Source: Flavobacteriales bacterium | GTDB taxonomy: Bacteria; Bacteroidota; Bacteroidia; Flavobacteriales; TMED113 | DNA length: 17,332 nucleotides | Direction of reading: 5' to 3' | Assembly (NCBI GenBank): GCA_002713285.1 | Contig: PAVX01000006.1 | Span: 1 to 17,332, forward strand | Shown: positions 1-8,572 of the stretch, piece after piece | Position numbering within the stretch: position 1 is the first letter of the stretch | Layout: every line of letters begins with the position of its first letter | Translations under genes and position numbers: made by a program | The notes under the pieces: generated by a model | Told to the model about the DNA's origin: nothing | The model's database searches: none | Seen by the model: only the letters and a program-made list of their open reading frames with translations

Positions 1-96
1 TGGGAAAGTCAATTAAAGAAAAATGATAATTTAATACTCGCAGCTTTTGGTGGTGGTTTTACTTGGGGCGCTATATATTTAAAGTGGTCCTATTAA
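1..96 (+). CDS. fabH: 3-oxoacyl-ACP synthase III (FabH), C-terminal fragment
   Basis: Only the last 31 codons are present; the gene starts before the window. The frame reads [16 protein letters not shown] near the end and stops with TAA at 94-96. A glycine-rich GGGFTWGA segment near the C-terminus is typical of FabH, the condensing enzyme that joins acetyl-CoA to malonyl-ACP to start fatty acid synthesis. The position directly before accB and accC agrees with the fabH-accB-accC order common in Bacteroidota. The catalytic Cys-His-Asn residues lie outside the window or cannot be judged. The assignment rests on this short tail plus the context. Confidence 0.85.
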   Translation, partial: WESQLKKNDNLILAAFGGGFTWGAIYLKWSY

Positions 97-102
97 AAAG
101 CC

Positions 103-215
103 CCTCTTTTTCGCAAAAAAACTTCATTTTTTATCAAAAAATACCTCTTTTTCGCAAAAAAACTTCATTTTTTATCAAAAAATACCTCTTTTTCGCAAAA
201 AAACTTCATTTTTTT
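103..215. repeat. 41-bp tandem repeat of phased T/A tracts (about 2.7 copies)
   Basis: Two full copies (103-143, 144-184) and a partial third (185 to about 215) of a 41-base unit lie between fabH and accB. Copies are essentially identical where they overlap. Each unit holds two T-runs and two A-runs, arranged as T5-CGC-A7 and T6-ATC-A6. Tract centres fall near 109, 118, 129.5, 138.5, 150, 159, 170.5, 179.5, 191, 200 and 212. That is one tract per roughly 10 bases, and 41 bp equals about four helical turns. Phased A-tracts are known to bend DNA. A role in accB expression is inference. Confidence 0.9.
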
Positions 216-243
216 CATACTTTTAAACAAAAATAAACAAGAT

Positions 244-747
244 ATGAATCTTAAACAAATTCAAGAATTAATAAAATTTGTAGCTAAATCTGGTGCAACG
301 GAAGTTGACTTAGAAATTGGGGATGTGAAAATTTGTATTAAATCTCCCCCAAAAGGTAAAATTACTACCGAAGCTATAGCAACACAAATTACTCAAGCTC
401 CAGTTACTCAAGCTCCAGTTACTCAAGCTCCAGTTGCTCAGGTTCCAGTTACTCAGGTTCCAGTTAGTGAAAAACAGACTGAACAAGAATTACCTGTTAA
501 TGACAATTACCTTACTATCAAATCTCCTATTATTGGAACATTCTATAGAAGGCCAAGTCCAGATAAAGATCCATTTATTAATGTAGGAGACAAAATTGAT
601 ATTGGATCAGTTGTTGGAATTGTAGAAGCAATGAAATTATTTAATGAAATTGAATCTGAAGTTTCAGGAACAATTGTTAAAGTGTTAATAGACGATATGT
701 CACCGGTGGAGTATGATCAGCCTCTCTTTCTAGTTGAGCCTAATTAA
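244..747 (+). CDS. accB: Biotin carboxyl carrier protein of acetyl-CoA carboxylase
   Basis: This 167-residue protein carries the biotin that shuttles carboxyl groups between biotin carboxylase (AccC) and the carboxyltransferase, for malonyl-CoA synthesis. The C-terminal biotinyl/lipoyl domain (about residues 91-165) contains the biotinylation motif EAMKL with Lys131 as acceptor, and the usual upstream SPIIGTFY (94-101). The N-terminal 35 residues ([10 protein letters not shown] onward) match the AccB start. Between them lies a Pro/Ala-rich flexible linker with five tandem TQAPV-like pentapeptides at residues 50-74. The start ATG lies 28 bases after the phased-tract repeat, with no clear Shine-Dalgarno sequence. 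The accC ATG follows the stop by 10 bases, so the two are very probably co-transcribed. Confidence 0.97.
   Translation: MNLKQIQELIKFVAKSGATEVDLEIGDVKICIKSPPKGKITTEAIATQITQAPVTQAPVTQAPVAQVPVTQVPVSEKQTEQELPVNDNYLTIKSPIIGTFYRRPSPDKDPFINVGDKIDIGSVVGIVEAMKLFNEIESEVSGTIVKVLIDDMSPVEYDQPLFLVEPN
391..465 (+). repeat. 15-bp tandem repeat inside accB (5 copies)
   Basis: Five in-frame 15-base units encode (T/A)Q(A/V)PV. The first three copies (391-405, 406-420, 421-435) are identical at the DNA level; the fourth and fifth have changed (gctcaggttccagtt, actcaggttccagtt). Identity of the first three suggests recent slippage-type expansion. The region is the interdomain linker of AccB, where length variation is tolerated. 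Confidence 0.92.
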
Positions 748-757
748 AATAGATAAA

Positions 758-2092
758 ATGTTTAATAAAATATTAATTGCAAATAGAGGAGAAATTGCAT
801 TACGTATAATTAATACTTGTAAAGAAATGGGTATTAAAACAGTAGCTGTTTATTCGACTGCAGATGCTGAAAGTTTACATGTAAAATTTGCTGATGAAGC
901 TGTGTGTATAGGTCCTCCTCAGAGTATTAATTCATATTTAAGTATTCCAAAAATTATATCAGCTGCTGAAATTACTAATGCAGATGCTATACATCCAGGT
1001 TATGGATTTTTAGCAGAAAATGCTCAGTTTTCTAAGATTTGTGAAGAACATGAAATTAAATTTATTGGTGCATCTGCTGAGATGATTAATAAAATGGGAG
1101 ATAAAGCGGTTGCTAAGGAAACTATGAAAAAAGCAGGGGTTCCAGTTATTCCTGGTTCAGATGGTGTAATTGATGATTTCACTATTGCTAAAAAATTAGC
1201 AGATGAAATGGGTTATCCTGTTATGTTAAAAGCTTCTGCGGGAGGAGGAGGAAAAGGAATGCGTGCAGTGTGGAATAAATCCGATTTAAAAAAGTCTTGG
1301 GATAGTGCAAAACAAGAGTCAAGTGCAGCTTTTGGTAATGATGATATGTATATTGAAAAATTGATAGAGGAGCCTCGTCACATTGAAATTCAAGTTGTAG
1401 GTGATCAAGCTGGAAATGCTTGTCATTTATCAGAAAGAGATTGTTCTATTCAAAGACGTCATCAAAAATTAGTTGAAGAATCACCATCTCCGTTCATGAC
1501 AGAGAAACTAAGAAATAAGATGGGAGATGCAGCAATTAAAGCAGTAAAAAGTATTAAATATGAAGGTGTTGGAACAGTTGAATTTTTAGTAGATAAAAAT
1601 CGAAATTTTTATTTTATGGAAATGAATACCAGAATACAGGTAGAGCATCCTGTAACAGAAGAAGTAATTAATTATGACTTAATTTGCGAACAAATTAAGG
1701 TGGCCGCAGGTATTAACATTTCTGGTAAAAATTATTTTCCTGTACTTCATGCTATAGAGTGTAGAATTAATGCAGAAGATTCTGAAAATAACTTTATGCC
1801 TTGTCCGGGTGAGATTACAAATGTATATAAACCGGGAGGTCATGGAATAAGAGTAGATACACATGTTTACACTGGTTATAAAATCCCACCATACTATGAT
1901 TCGATGATAGCAAAACTTATTACTGTTGCGCAAACGAGAGAAGAAGCTATTGCTAAAATGAGAAGAGCATTAAGTGAGTTTGTACTTGAAGGTGTGAAAT
2001 CTACAATTCCTTTTCATCAGAAGTTAATGAATCACAAAGAGTTTATTGATGGTAATTACACAACAAAATTTATGGAAGAGCATAAACTATAG
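758..2092 (+). CDS. accC: Biotin carboxylase subunit of acetyl-CoA carboxylase
   Basis: This 444-residue enzyme carboxylates the biotin on AccB using ATP and bicarbonate. It shows the N-terminal fold start [16 protein letters not shown], Lys116 (in GDKAVAK), the glycine-rich ATP-grasp loop [12 protein letters not shown] (158-169) and [15 protein letters not shown] (287-301) with Glu288 and Arg292. Length fits the family (about 445-450). The ATG at 758 is chosen because it gives the family N-terminus; a TTG at 734 would add eight residues and overlap accB. The stop TAG overlaps the stop of convergent dxs by six bases. Context fabH-accB-accC supports one fatty acid synthesis operon. Confidence 0.97.
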   Translation: MFNKILIANRGEIALRIINTCKEMGIKTVAVYSTADAESLHVKFADEAVCIGPPQSINSYLSIPKIISAAEITNADAIHPGYGFLAENAQFSKICEEHEIKFIGASAEMINKMGDKAVAKETMKKAGVPVIPGSDGVIDDFTIAKKLADEMGYPVMLKASAGGGGKGMRAVWNKSDLKKSWDSAKQESSAAFGNDDMYIEKLIEEPRHIEIQVVGDQAGNACHLSERDCSIQRRHQKLVEESPSPFMTEKLRNKMGDAAIKAVKSIKYEGVGTVEFLVDKNRNFYFMEMNTRIQVEHPVTEEVINYDLICEQIKVAAGINISGKNYFPVLHAIECRINAEDSENNFMPCPGEITNVYKPGGHGIRVDTHVYTGYKIPPYYDSMIAKLITVAQTREEAIAKMRRALSEFVLEGVKSTIPFHQKLMNHKEFIDGNYTTKFMEEHKL

Positions 2093-3982
2093 TAGTTCTT
2101 TTACTCTTTTTAAAATGGAATTTTTATCATAGCCACATTCTTTTCGTTGTTCTTCTTGTGTGCCGTGTTCAATAAATGAATCAGGCACTCCAAAACGAAT
2201 AATTTTTTTAACATAATCATTATCTGAAGCAAATTCGATTATTGCTGATCCCAACCCACCTTTTATACATCCATCTTCAAGAGTCATAATTATTTCATAT
2301 TGTTTAAAAATACTATGCAGTAATTTTTCATCTAGAGGTTTTAAAAAACGGATATCGCAATGTCCGACTGGAGAATTAGTCTTTTGTAAACTATTATTAA
2401 TATCAATAATTACATTTCCAATATGTCCAATAGAAATAAAACAAATTTTTTTTCCATCAGCTATCATTTTTCCACTGCCAATTTCAATTTTTTTCATAGG
2501 TTTTTTCCAGTTTATAAGAACACCACGACCCCTAGGATATCTTATTGCAAATGGATATTTTTGCTTTAATTGGGCTGTATACATTAGATTTCTTAATTCT
2601 ATTTCATTTAAGGGGGCGGAGATAATGATATTAGGAATACATCGCAAATATGCTAAATCGAAGACACCTTGATGTGTTGCTCCATCCTCCCCAACTAATC
2701 CTGCTCGGTCTAAGCAGAAAACGACATGTAATTTTTGTAATGCTACATCATGGATTAATTGATCATATCCTCGTTGTAAGAAAGTAGAATAGATATTACA
2801 GAATGGTATTAATCCTTGTGTTGCTAATCCAGCTGAAAATGTAACAGCATGTTGTTCAGCAATCCCTACATCAAATGCTCTTTCAGGAATTTCTTCCATC
2901 ATATATTTTAAAGAAGATCCAGACGGCATCGCAGGAGTGATACCAATAATCTTTTCATTTTTTTTAGCCAACTCTATAATTGTCCTCCCAAAGACATCTT
3001 GGTATTTTGTGTATTTACTATGAGGATTGTTGATTGTTATTTTACCAGAGTTTTTATCAAAAATTCCAGGAGCATGCCATTTAGTTTGATTTTTTTCTGC
3101 TAAATCATAACCTTTTCCTTTTGTCGTTAAGCAATGTAGTATTTTTGGTCCAGGTATATCTTTTAAATCTCGCAACGTTTTTTCTAACAATTCTACATTA
3201 TGCCCATCAATTGGACCAAAATATCTAAAATTTAAAGACTCAAAATAATTACTATGTTTTAATAAAACACTTTTTAAGCCATGTTCTACTTTTTGAACAA
3301 TTGATTTAGCACTATCTCCAATTTTACTCAGATTTCCTAATAAATCCCAAATTTCATCTCGAATCTTGTTATATGTTTTAGAAGTGCTAATCTTTAGAAG
3401 ATAATCTTTTAATGCTCCAACATTTGGGTCAATTGACATACAGTTGTCGTTTAATATAACCATTAAATTAGAGTTTTCAATTCCAGCATGATTCAACGCT
3501 TCGAATGCTTGCCCACCAGTCAGAGCTCCATCTCCAATAATTGCAATATGTTGCCGATTTAATTTATTTGTAATTGTTGAGGCAACAGACATCCCTAGAC
3601 ACGCACCTATTGAAGTTGAAGAGTGACCAACGCCAAACGAATCGTAAAGACTTTCTTTTATTTTTGGGAAGCCACTAATTCCTTTGTGTTTTCTATTTGT
3701 ATGAAATAAATCTCTTCTACCAGTTAATATTTTATGCCCATATGCTTGATGACCAACATCCCATACTATTAAATCATTAGGAGCATCAAAAACATAGTGC
3801 AGTGCTACTGTGAGTTCAACAACCCCTAAACTTGCACCAAAATGACCACCATTTTTAGATACACTATCAATAATAAAGTTTCGAAGTTCAATACAGACTG
3901 TCTCTAAATCAGATTTTTTTAATAGTTTTAAATCATTAGGAGAATTAATCTTACTTAGTAGATTATTTTTTGGATGTTTCAT
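2087..3982 (-). CDS. dxs: 1-deoxy-D-xylulose-5-phosphate synthase
   Basis: This 631-residue cytosolic thiamine-diphosphate enzyme condenses pyruvate with glyceraldehyde-3-phosphate, the entry step of the MEP isoprenoid pathway. Visible motifs are GGHFGASLG (45-53), [16 protein letters not shown] (74-89), the ThDP/Mg motif GDGALTGG (150-157) followed by NDN (178-180) and [16 protein letters not shown] (255-262), TTKGKGY, the catalytic glutamate in GIAEQHAV (Glu376 region), and [15 protein letters not shown] (425-439). Length and motif order are normal, so it should be active. It is transcribed towards accC and divergently from asnS, with an 82-base gap before asnS. Confidence 0.97.
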   Translation of the reverse strand: MKHPKNNLLSKINSPNDLKLLKKSDLETVCIELRNFIIDSVSKNGGHFGASLGVVELTVALHYVFDAPNDLIVWDVGHQAYGHKILTGRRDLFHTNRKHKGISGFPKIKESLYDSFGVGHSSTSIGACLGMSVASTITNKLNRQHIAIIGDGALTGGQAFEALNHAGIENSNLMVILNDNCMSIDPNVGALKDYLLKISTSKTYNKIRDEIWDLLGNLSKIGDSAKSIVQKVEHGLKSVLLKHSNYFESLNFRYFGPIDGHNVELLEKTLRDLKDIPGPKILHCLTTKGKGYDLAEKNQTKWHAPGIFDKNSGKITINNPHSKYTKYQDVFGRTIIELAKKNEKIIGITPAMPSGSSLKYMMEEIPERAFDVGIAEQHAVTFSAGLATQGLIPFCNIYSTFLQRGYDQLIHDVALQKLHVVFCLDRAGLVGEDGATHQGVFDLAYLRCIPNIIISAPLNEIELRNLMYTAQLKQKYPFAIRYPRGRGVLINWKKPMKKIEIGSGKMIADGKKICFISIGHIGNVIIDINNSLQKTNSPVGHCDIRFLKPLDEKLLHSIFKQYEIIMTLEDGCIKGGLGSAIIEFASDNDYVKKIIRFGVPDSFIEHGTQEEQRKECGYDKNSILKRVKELL

Positions 3983-4064
3983 TGGTGCATAATAAAAAAT
4001 AAAAAAGCAATATAATTAAATTTAAATAGACATTCTTTGGTTCTAAAAAATTAACTTTACAATT

Positions 4065-5507
4065 ATGAATAGAATAACTATTAAGCAAATTTTCGAAAAT
4101 ATAGATATTGATAAAGATTATTTAGTATCTGGATGGGTTAGAACTAGGCGTGGTAGTAAAAGTGTTGCTTTTATTATGTTGAATGATGGATCGACAATTA
4201 AAGATTTACAAATTATAGTTGAAGACAAAGTATTACTGGATGAAGTATTTAAAAAAATTAATACTGGTACTAGTATTACTGTTGTTGGTAAATTGTTAAA
4301 ATCCACAGGAAAGGGACAGGCTCTTGAATTAGTTGCAAAAAAGATTACTATTTTAGGATTATCAGATCCAGAAAATTATCCTATTCAACCAAAAAAACAC
4401 ACATTAGATTTTCTAAGAAAAAATGCTCATTTAAGATTTAGAACAAAGACGTTTAGTTCCGTTTTTAGAATCAGACATGCATTAAGTTTTGCTATTCATA
4501 ATTTTTTTAATTCTAGAAATTTTTATTATATCAACACTCCGATTATTACTAGTGCTGATGCAGAGGGTGCTGGAGAAATGTTTAAAGTCACTAATTTGAA
4601 TCTTAATAAACTTCCTCGTGATCCACAAGGAAATATTGACTATATGCAAGATTTTTTTGGTAAAGAAGCTAATTTAACAGTTTCTGGTCAATTAGAAGCT
4701 GAATTAGGAGCATTAGGTCTGTCAAAGGTATATACTTTTGGGCCTACTTTTAGAGCTGAAAATTCCAATACATCTAGGCATCTTGCAGAATTTTGGATGA
4801 TTGAACCAGAAATAGCATTCGCAGATTTAAATGATAATATTAAATTGGCCACAGATTTACTAAAATATGTGTGTAATTCTATTTTAGAAAATTATTTAGA
4901 GGACATATCTTTTTTGTCTGAAAGAAAAGAGAAAGAGGAACAAAACATGAAAAAAGAGAATCGTTCCAAAAGGTCTTTGTTAGAATCTTTAGAGTTGATA
5001 GTTTCGAAATCTTTTACCACAATATCATATACAGATGCTTTTAAAATATTAAAGCAATCAAAACCAAATAAAAAAAACAAATTTAAGTTTCCTATAAAAG
5101 ATTGGGGGATTGACCTACAATCAGAACATGAACGATTTTTAGTTGAAAAAGAGTTTGATAACCCTGTGATTATTACAAATTATCCTAAAGATATAAAAGC
5201 ATTCTACATGAGAATGAATGACGACAATAAAACAGTCCGAGCTATGGATGTTTTATTTCCTGGAATTGGTGAAATTATTGGTGGGTCACAGCGTGAAGAG
5301 AGATTAAAATTTTTACAAAAAAGAATGGAACAGATGAATCTTTCTCAAGACGAACTTTGGTGGTATTTAGATACTAGAAAATTTGGAACAGTCCCTCATA
5401 GTGGGTTTGGCTTGGGTTTTGAAAGGTTAGTTCAATTTGTTACTGGAATGTCTAATATTCGAGATGTGATACCATTTCCAAGATTTCCTTCACACATAGA
5501 ATTTTAA
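4065..5507 (+). CDS. asnS: Asparagine--tRNA ligase (class II)
   Basis: This 480-residue cytosolic enzyme charges tRNA-Asn with asparagine. The N-terminal OB-fold anticodon-binding domain spans about residues 17-98 (VSGWVRTRRGSKSVAFI, with ITVVGKL later). The class II catalytic core follows: motif 1 region INTPIITSADAEGAGEMF (156-173), motif 2 FRAENSNTSRHLAEFWMIE (229-247), and motif 3 GFGLGFERLVQFVTG (447-461) ending in IRDVIPFPR. The EGAGEMF signature favours AsnS over AspS. A charged stretch (about 286-310) lies between motifs 2 and 3. rpoN starts 8 bases after its stop, so asnS leads an asnS-rpoN-arsR transcription unit. Confidence 0.97.
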   Translation: MNRITIKQIFENIDIDKDYLVSGWVRTRRGSKSVAFIMLNDGSTIKDLQIIVEDKVLLDEVFKKINTGTSITVVGKLLKSTGKGQALELVAKKITILGLSDPENYPIQPKKHTLDFLRKNAHLRFRTKTFSSVFRIRHALSFAIHNFFNSRNFYYINTPIITSADAEGAGEMFKVTNLNLNKLPRDPQGNIDYMQDFFGKEANLTVSGQLEAELGALGLSKVYTFGPTFRAENSNTSRHLAEFWMIEPEIAFADLNDNIKLATDLLKYVCNSILENYLEDISFLSERKEKEEQNMKKENRSKRSLLESLELIVSKSFTTISYTDAFKILKQSKPNKKNKFKFPIKDWGIDLQSEHERFLVEKEFDNPVIITNYPKDIKAFYMRMNDDNKTVRAMDVLFPGIGEIIGGSQREERLKFLQKRMEQMNLSQDELWWYLDTRKFGTVPHSGFGLGFERLVQFVTGMSNIRDVIPFPRFPSHIEF

Positions 5508-5515
5508 TTTAACAT

Positions 5516-6976
5516 ATGCCAAAACAATCATTACAACAATCATTACAGCAGAAATTGTCTCCACAACAAATTCAATTAATGAAGCTAATTGAATTGTCTA
5601 CCTTGGAGATAGAGCAAAAAGTTAAAGATGAAATTGAGTCTAATCCAGCATTGGATGACCAGGCAATTCCAGATAATTTTGAAGACGAGAATGACTTTGA
5701 AGACGAGAATGACTTTGAAGATACTGAGTCATTAAATTCTATAGAAGATTTTGATATTAATGAATATATTTCAGATGATGATACTCCAGACTATAAATTA
5801 TATACTAATAATTCACCCAATGAAGACATGCACGAAAAATCTCCAATAGTTGGTGGACAAACACATTTTGATAGTTTAAAATTACAGCTTGGAGAATTTA
5901 AACTATCTAAAAAAGAACATGTGATAGGAAAGTATATCATTGGATGTGTTGATGAAGATGGCTATATGCGAAGAACAATTGAAGAGATTATAGATGACTT
6001 AGTATTTAAAGAAAATCTTATTTGTGAAAAATTTGAGGTTGAAAATATTTTATCAATTGTTCAAAAATTTGACCCAGCAGGCGTTGGTGCACGAAATCTA
6101 CAAGAGTGTTTATTGCTTCAGCTTAGAAGAAAAGAACCAACAAAGGCTATTTTATTTGCTGTGGAAATTATCAATAATCAATTTAAACAATTTGTCAATA
6201 AACATTATAAAAAGATATGTGAAAAATTTAAAGTTCAAGAATCAGATTTAAAGCAAGCAATTTTAGAAATTGAAAAATTAAATCCTAAACCAGCTTCAAA
6301 TGCTAGTGAAACGAAATATACTCAACAAATTATTCCAGATTTTTCAATTACAATTAATAATGATGAAATTCAATTCACCTTAAATTCAAGAAATGCTCCA
6401 ACTCTTAATATTAGTAAAGACTATCTTAATATGTTGAATTTGTACAAGGAAAAAGGTAGTGAAATAAATAAAGATAAAAAACAAGCATTATTATTTGTGA
6501 AGCAAAAATTAGATTCAGCAAAATGGTTTATTAATGCTATTCAACAGCGTCAACAGACATTAATTTTAACAATTACAAGTATCATTAAATTACAAAAAAA
6601 ATATTTTTTAAGTGGTGACGAGAAGGATTTAGCACCTATGATATTAAAAGATATTTCAAAGGATATAAATATGGATATATCTACTGTCTCTAGGGTTGTA
6701 AATAGTAAATATGTAGATACTCCATATGGGATCAAATCATTAAAGTATTATTTTTCAGAGTCAATGAAAAAAGCAGGCGGTGAAAATGTTTCTGTAAAAG
6801 AGATTAAAAGTATTATCAAAGATCAAATAGAGAATGAATCTACGGATAGCCCTTTAAATGACCAGGCTTTAGTTGACTATTTAAATAATAAAGGTTATAA
6901 TATCGCCAGACGAACAGTTGCTAAATATAGAGAGCAATTACATATACCTGTAGCTCGATTACGAAAAAAATTATAA
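5516..6976 (+). CDS. rpoN: RNA polymerase sigma-54 factor
   Basis: This 486-residue sigma factor directs core RNA polymerase to -24/-12 promoters, which need an ATP-driven enhancer-binding activator. Region I is the Gln/Leu-rich N-terminus (residues 1-48, QSLQQKLSPQQIQLMKLIEL then IESNPALDD). Region II (about 49-107) is strongly acidic, with a repeated FEDEND unit. The core-binding domain follows (for example DPAGVGARNLQECLL, 186-200). The HTH region reads KDISKDINMDISTVSRVVN (378-396) plus KYVDTPYGIKSLKYYFS. The RpoN box ARRTVAKYRE spans 464-473. All parts are present, so it should be functional. It sits 8 bases after asnS and 13 before the ArsR gene. No enhancer-binding activator gene is in the window. 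Confidence 0.97.
   Translation: MPKQSLQQSLQQKLSPQQIQLMKLIELSTLEIEQKVKDEIESNPALDDQAIPDNFEDENDFEDENDFEDTESLNSIEDFDINEYISDDDTPDYKLYTNNSPNEDMHEKSPIVGGQTHFDSLKLQLGEFKLSKKEHVIGKYIIGCVDEDGYMRRTIEEIIDDLVFKENLICEKFEVENILSIVQKFDPAGVGARNLQECLLLQLRRKEPTKAILFAVEIINNQFKQFVNKHYKKICEKFKVQESDLKQAILEIEKLNPKPASNASETKYTQQIIPDFSITINNDEIQFTLNSRNAPTLNISKDYLNMLNLYKEKGSEINKDKKQALLFVKQKLDSAKWFINAIQQRQQTLILTITSIIKLQKKYFLSGDEKDLAPMILKDISKDINMDISTVSRVVNSKYVDTPYGIKSLKYYFSESMKKAGGENVSVKEIKSIIKDQIENESTDSPLNDQALVDYLNNKGYNIARRTVAKYREQLHIPVARLRKKL
5678..5722 (+). repeat. 18-bp tandem repeat inside rpoN
   Basis: Two identical 18-base units (5678-5695 and 5696-5713) plus half of a third encode FEDEND-FEDEND-FED in acidic region II of sigma-54. 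This region is variable in length across the family, so the repeat probably extends a flexible acidic linker. Confidence 0.85.
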
Positions 6977-6989
6977 TTAAATTATTAAG

Positions 6990-7277
6990 ATGGCAAACAC
7001 AAATAATCCTATTATTCAATCAGCACTATTACTAAAGTCTATAGGTCATCCGATTCGTGTAAGTATTATAATAGAATTAAGTAAGCATTCAAGTATGACA
7101 GTTACACAATTATCAAATTATTTATCTATTGATCAACCTATCATGTCTCTTCATTTAGCAATACTTAGGAAGCAACATATTATTAAAGTAAAAAAGGATG
7201 GAAAAAACTCATTTTATTCAATAGAGGATATTGCGATTAAACAAATTGTCAATCTTGTATATAATACAAGACAATAG
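6990..7277 (+). CDS. ArsR-family winged-helix transcriptional regulator
   Basis: This 95-residue protein has the ArsR layout: LLKSIGHPIRVSIIIELSK (helix), MTVTQLSNYLSIDQPIMSLHLAILRK (helix-turn-helix, about 36-61), then the wing HIIKVKKDGKNSFYSIED. It probably binds operator DNA as a dimer. There is no cysteine in the protein, so the metal sites of classical ArsR/SmtB sensors are absent and the signal is unknown. It begins 13 bases after rpoN in the same orientation, suggesting co-transcription. Its stop codon abuts the stop of the convergent propeller gene with no gap. Function beyond DNA binding is not assigned. Confidence 0.85.
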   Translation: MANTNNPIIQSALLLKSIGHPIRVSIIIELSKHSSMTVTQLSNYLSIDQPIMSLHLAILRKQHIIKVKKDGKNSFYSIEDIAIKQIVNLVYNTRQ

Positions 7278-8567
7278 TTATGGTTTTATTATTTTATTAA
7301 TCGATATATGTGTTTTATATTCGACCATTATTAAATATAAACTGGGTTTATAATTACTTGTATTTATAATGTTAATTCCATCTTTACATTTTGTTCGACT
7401 CACCAATTTACCTTGTTGATTAATAATATTAATTATTGCATCTTTTTCAGATTGGATATTAATTGCATCTTTAAAAATACTTGGCCATATATTTGAAGAT
7501 ATTTTTTTTACTTCATCTATTAATATGCCAGGATTGCTAATTTTAACAATTCCCGCCGTGTCTGTTCCTAGCCATAGGTGATTATTAGGCCCAATTTTCA
7601 AACAATTAATATTATTATCTGGCAAATCGGAATTTTCAGTAGTATAATTATAAAAGACATTGTCTTTGTAATGAACTAACCCATTTTCTAGTGTTGTAAT
7701 CCATAAATTATTATTATTATCTACAATAATATTTCTTAAACTATTAGTAGGTAAATCAGAATTAATAGTATTAAACCATATCCAAGATCCATTTTCTGTT
7801 AATACTCCTAATCCAGCTTGCGGAGTACATATTATAATATTATTATTTTGATCAAAAACAACATCTAAAACAGTATTATCTAAAATATCAGAATTAGATG
7901 AATAATAGATGTTAAATTCATCGCTATAAGTTATTAGGCCGCCATTCATAGTTCCAATAGCAATCATGTCGTTAGTTATGCTCTGATTGATATCAGTTAT
8001 ATTATTAGAGTAAAATCCAGTTTTTGTATTTTGCATTAACCAAGAACCTTCAGGACCTAATCCTTCAATACACAATCCATCTGTAGAACCGGCCCATATT
8101 TGAGAAGAATTATTATTATGTAGAATTGTGGTAATTATCCCATTATTGGGGATACAGGAATTACCAAAATTTAACGACCAATTTGCTTCTTGTCCATTGT
8201 TCCCAAAATTTCCTGTTTCCCACCAAACATCAGTTATTCCAGTCGGAGTTCCTATAAACATCGTTTGTTCATTGTCCCATTCTAGAGACGTTATAGTATT
8301 ACTTTTTAAACCACTCCAAGGCGTTGTGCTGTTAGGAGATTTTTGATAAACATTGTCCCAATTATTATTGAATTCATTAAAAATACTCAGCCCATCCTCT
8401 GTACCAGCCCAAAGCCTATTTTCTCCATCAAACTCGATGCAGTTGATCTGATTATATGTTAATCCAGAATTATCAGTGTTATAAATTGTCATTTCACCTA
8501 ACTCTTGTGCAGGTAATGTTATACCTAATAGAATTATTAAGTAGAATAAGTTATTAAGTAGATACAT
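7278..8567 (-). CDS. Secreted Reg_prop-type beta-propeller protein with probable T9SS C-terminal domain
   Basis: This 429-residue protein starts with a signal peptide (MYLLNNLFYLIILLGITLPA, cleavage near residue 20). Residues about 25-345 hold seven blade signatures of the two-component-regulator propeller type: LWAGTEDGLSIF, MFIGTPTGITDV, IWAGSTDGLCIE, IAIGTMNGGLITY, IIICTPQAGLGVL, LWITTLENGLVHY and LWLGTDTAGIVKI. Seven blades would close one propeller. In Bacteroidota such propellers usually form the sensor part of hybrid histidine kinases, but no kinase or membrane segment follows here. The last 75 residues resemble a divergent T9SS type A sorting domain (WPSIFKDAINIQ then IINQQGKLV and SLYLIMV), with PS in place of the usual PNP. 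It starts 5 bases after the lysyl oxidase gene, so the two are likely co-expressed. Ligand unknown. Confidence 0.82.
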   Translation of the reverse strand: MYLLNNLFYLIILLGITLPAQELGEMTIYNTDNSGLTYNQINCIEFDGENRLWAGTEDGLSIFNEFNNNWDNVYQKSPNSTTPWSGLKSNTITSLEWDNEQTMFIGTPTGITDVWWETGNFGNNGQEANWSLNFGNSCIPNNGIITTILHNNNSSQIWAGSTDGLCIEGLGPEGSWLMQNTKTGFYSNNITDINQSITNDMIAIGTMNGGLITYSDEFNIYYSSNSDILDNTVLDVVFDQNNNIIICTPQAGLGVLTENGSWIWFNTINSDLPTNSLRNIIVDNNNNLWITTLENGLVHYKDNVFYNYTTENSDLPDNNINCLKIGPNNHLWLGTDTAGIVKISNPGILIDEVKKISSNIWPSIFKDAINIQSEKDAIINIINQQGKLVSRTKCKDGINIINTSNYKPSLYLIMVEYKTHISINKIIKP

Positions 8568-8572
8568 TTAAT

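Noticed and set aside
103..215. Repeat array resembling a CRISPR array
   Set aside because: The copies are directly adjacent with no unique spacers, and no cas gene is nearby. It is a simple tandem repeat.
734..757. TTG start for accC at 734
   Set aside because: It would add eight residues unlike the family and overlap accB; ATG 758 gives the standard [14 protein letters not shown] start.
1679..1933. Minus-strand reading frame inside accC
   Set aside because: It lies wholly opposite a conserved accC region, and its sequence resembles no protein family.
4036..4059. TTTG and TAACTTTA as an asnS promoter
   Set aside because: The -7 element has a mismatch and the spacing of 12 bases is too short for the Bacteroidota consensus.
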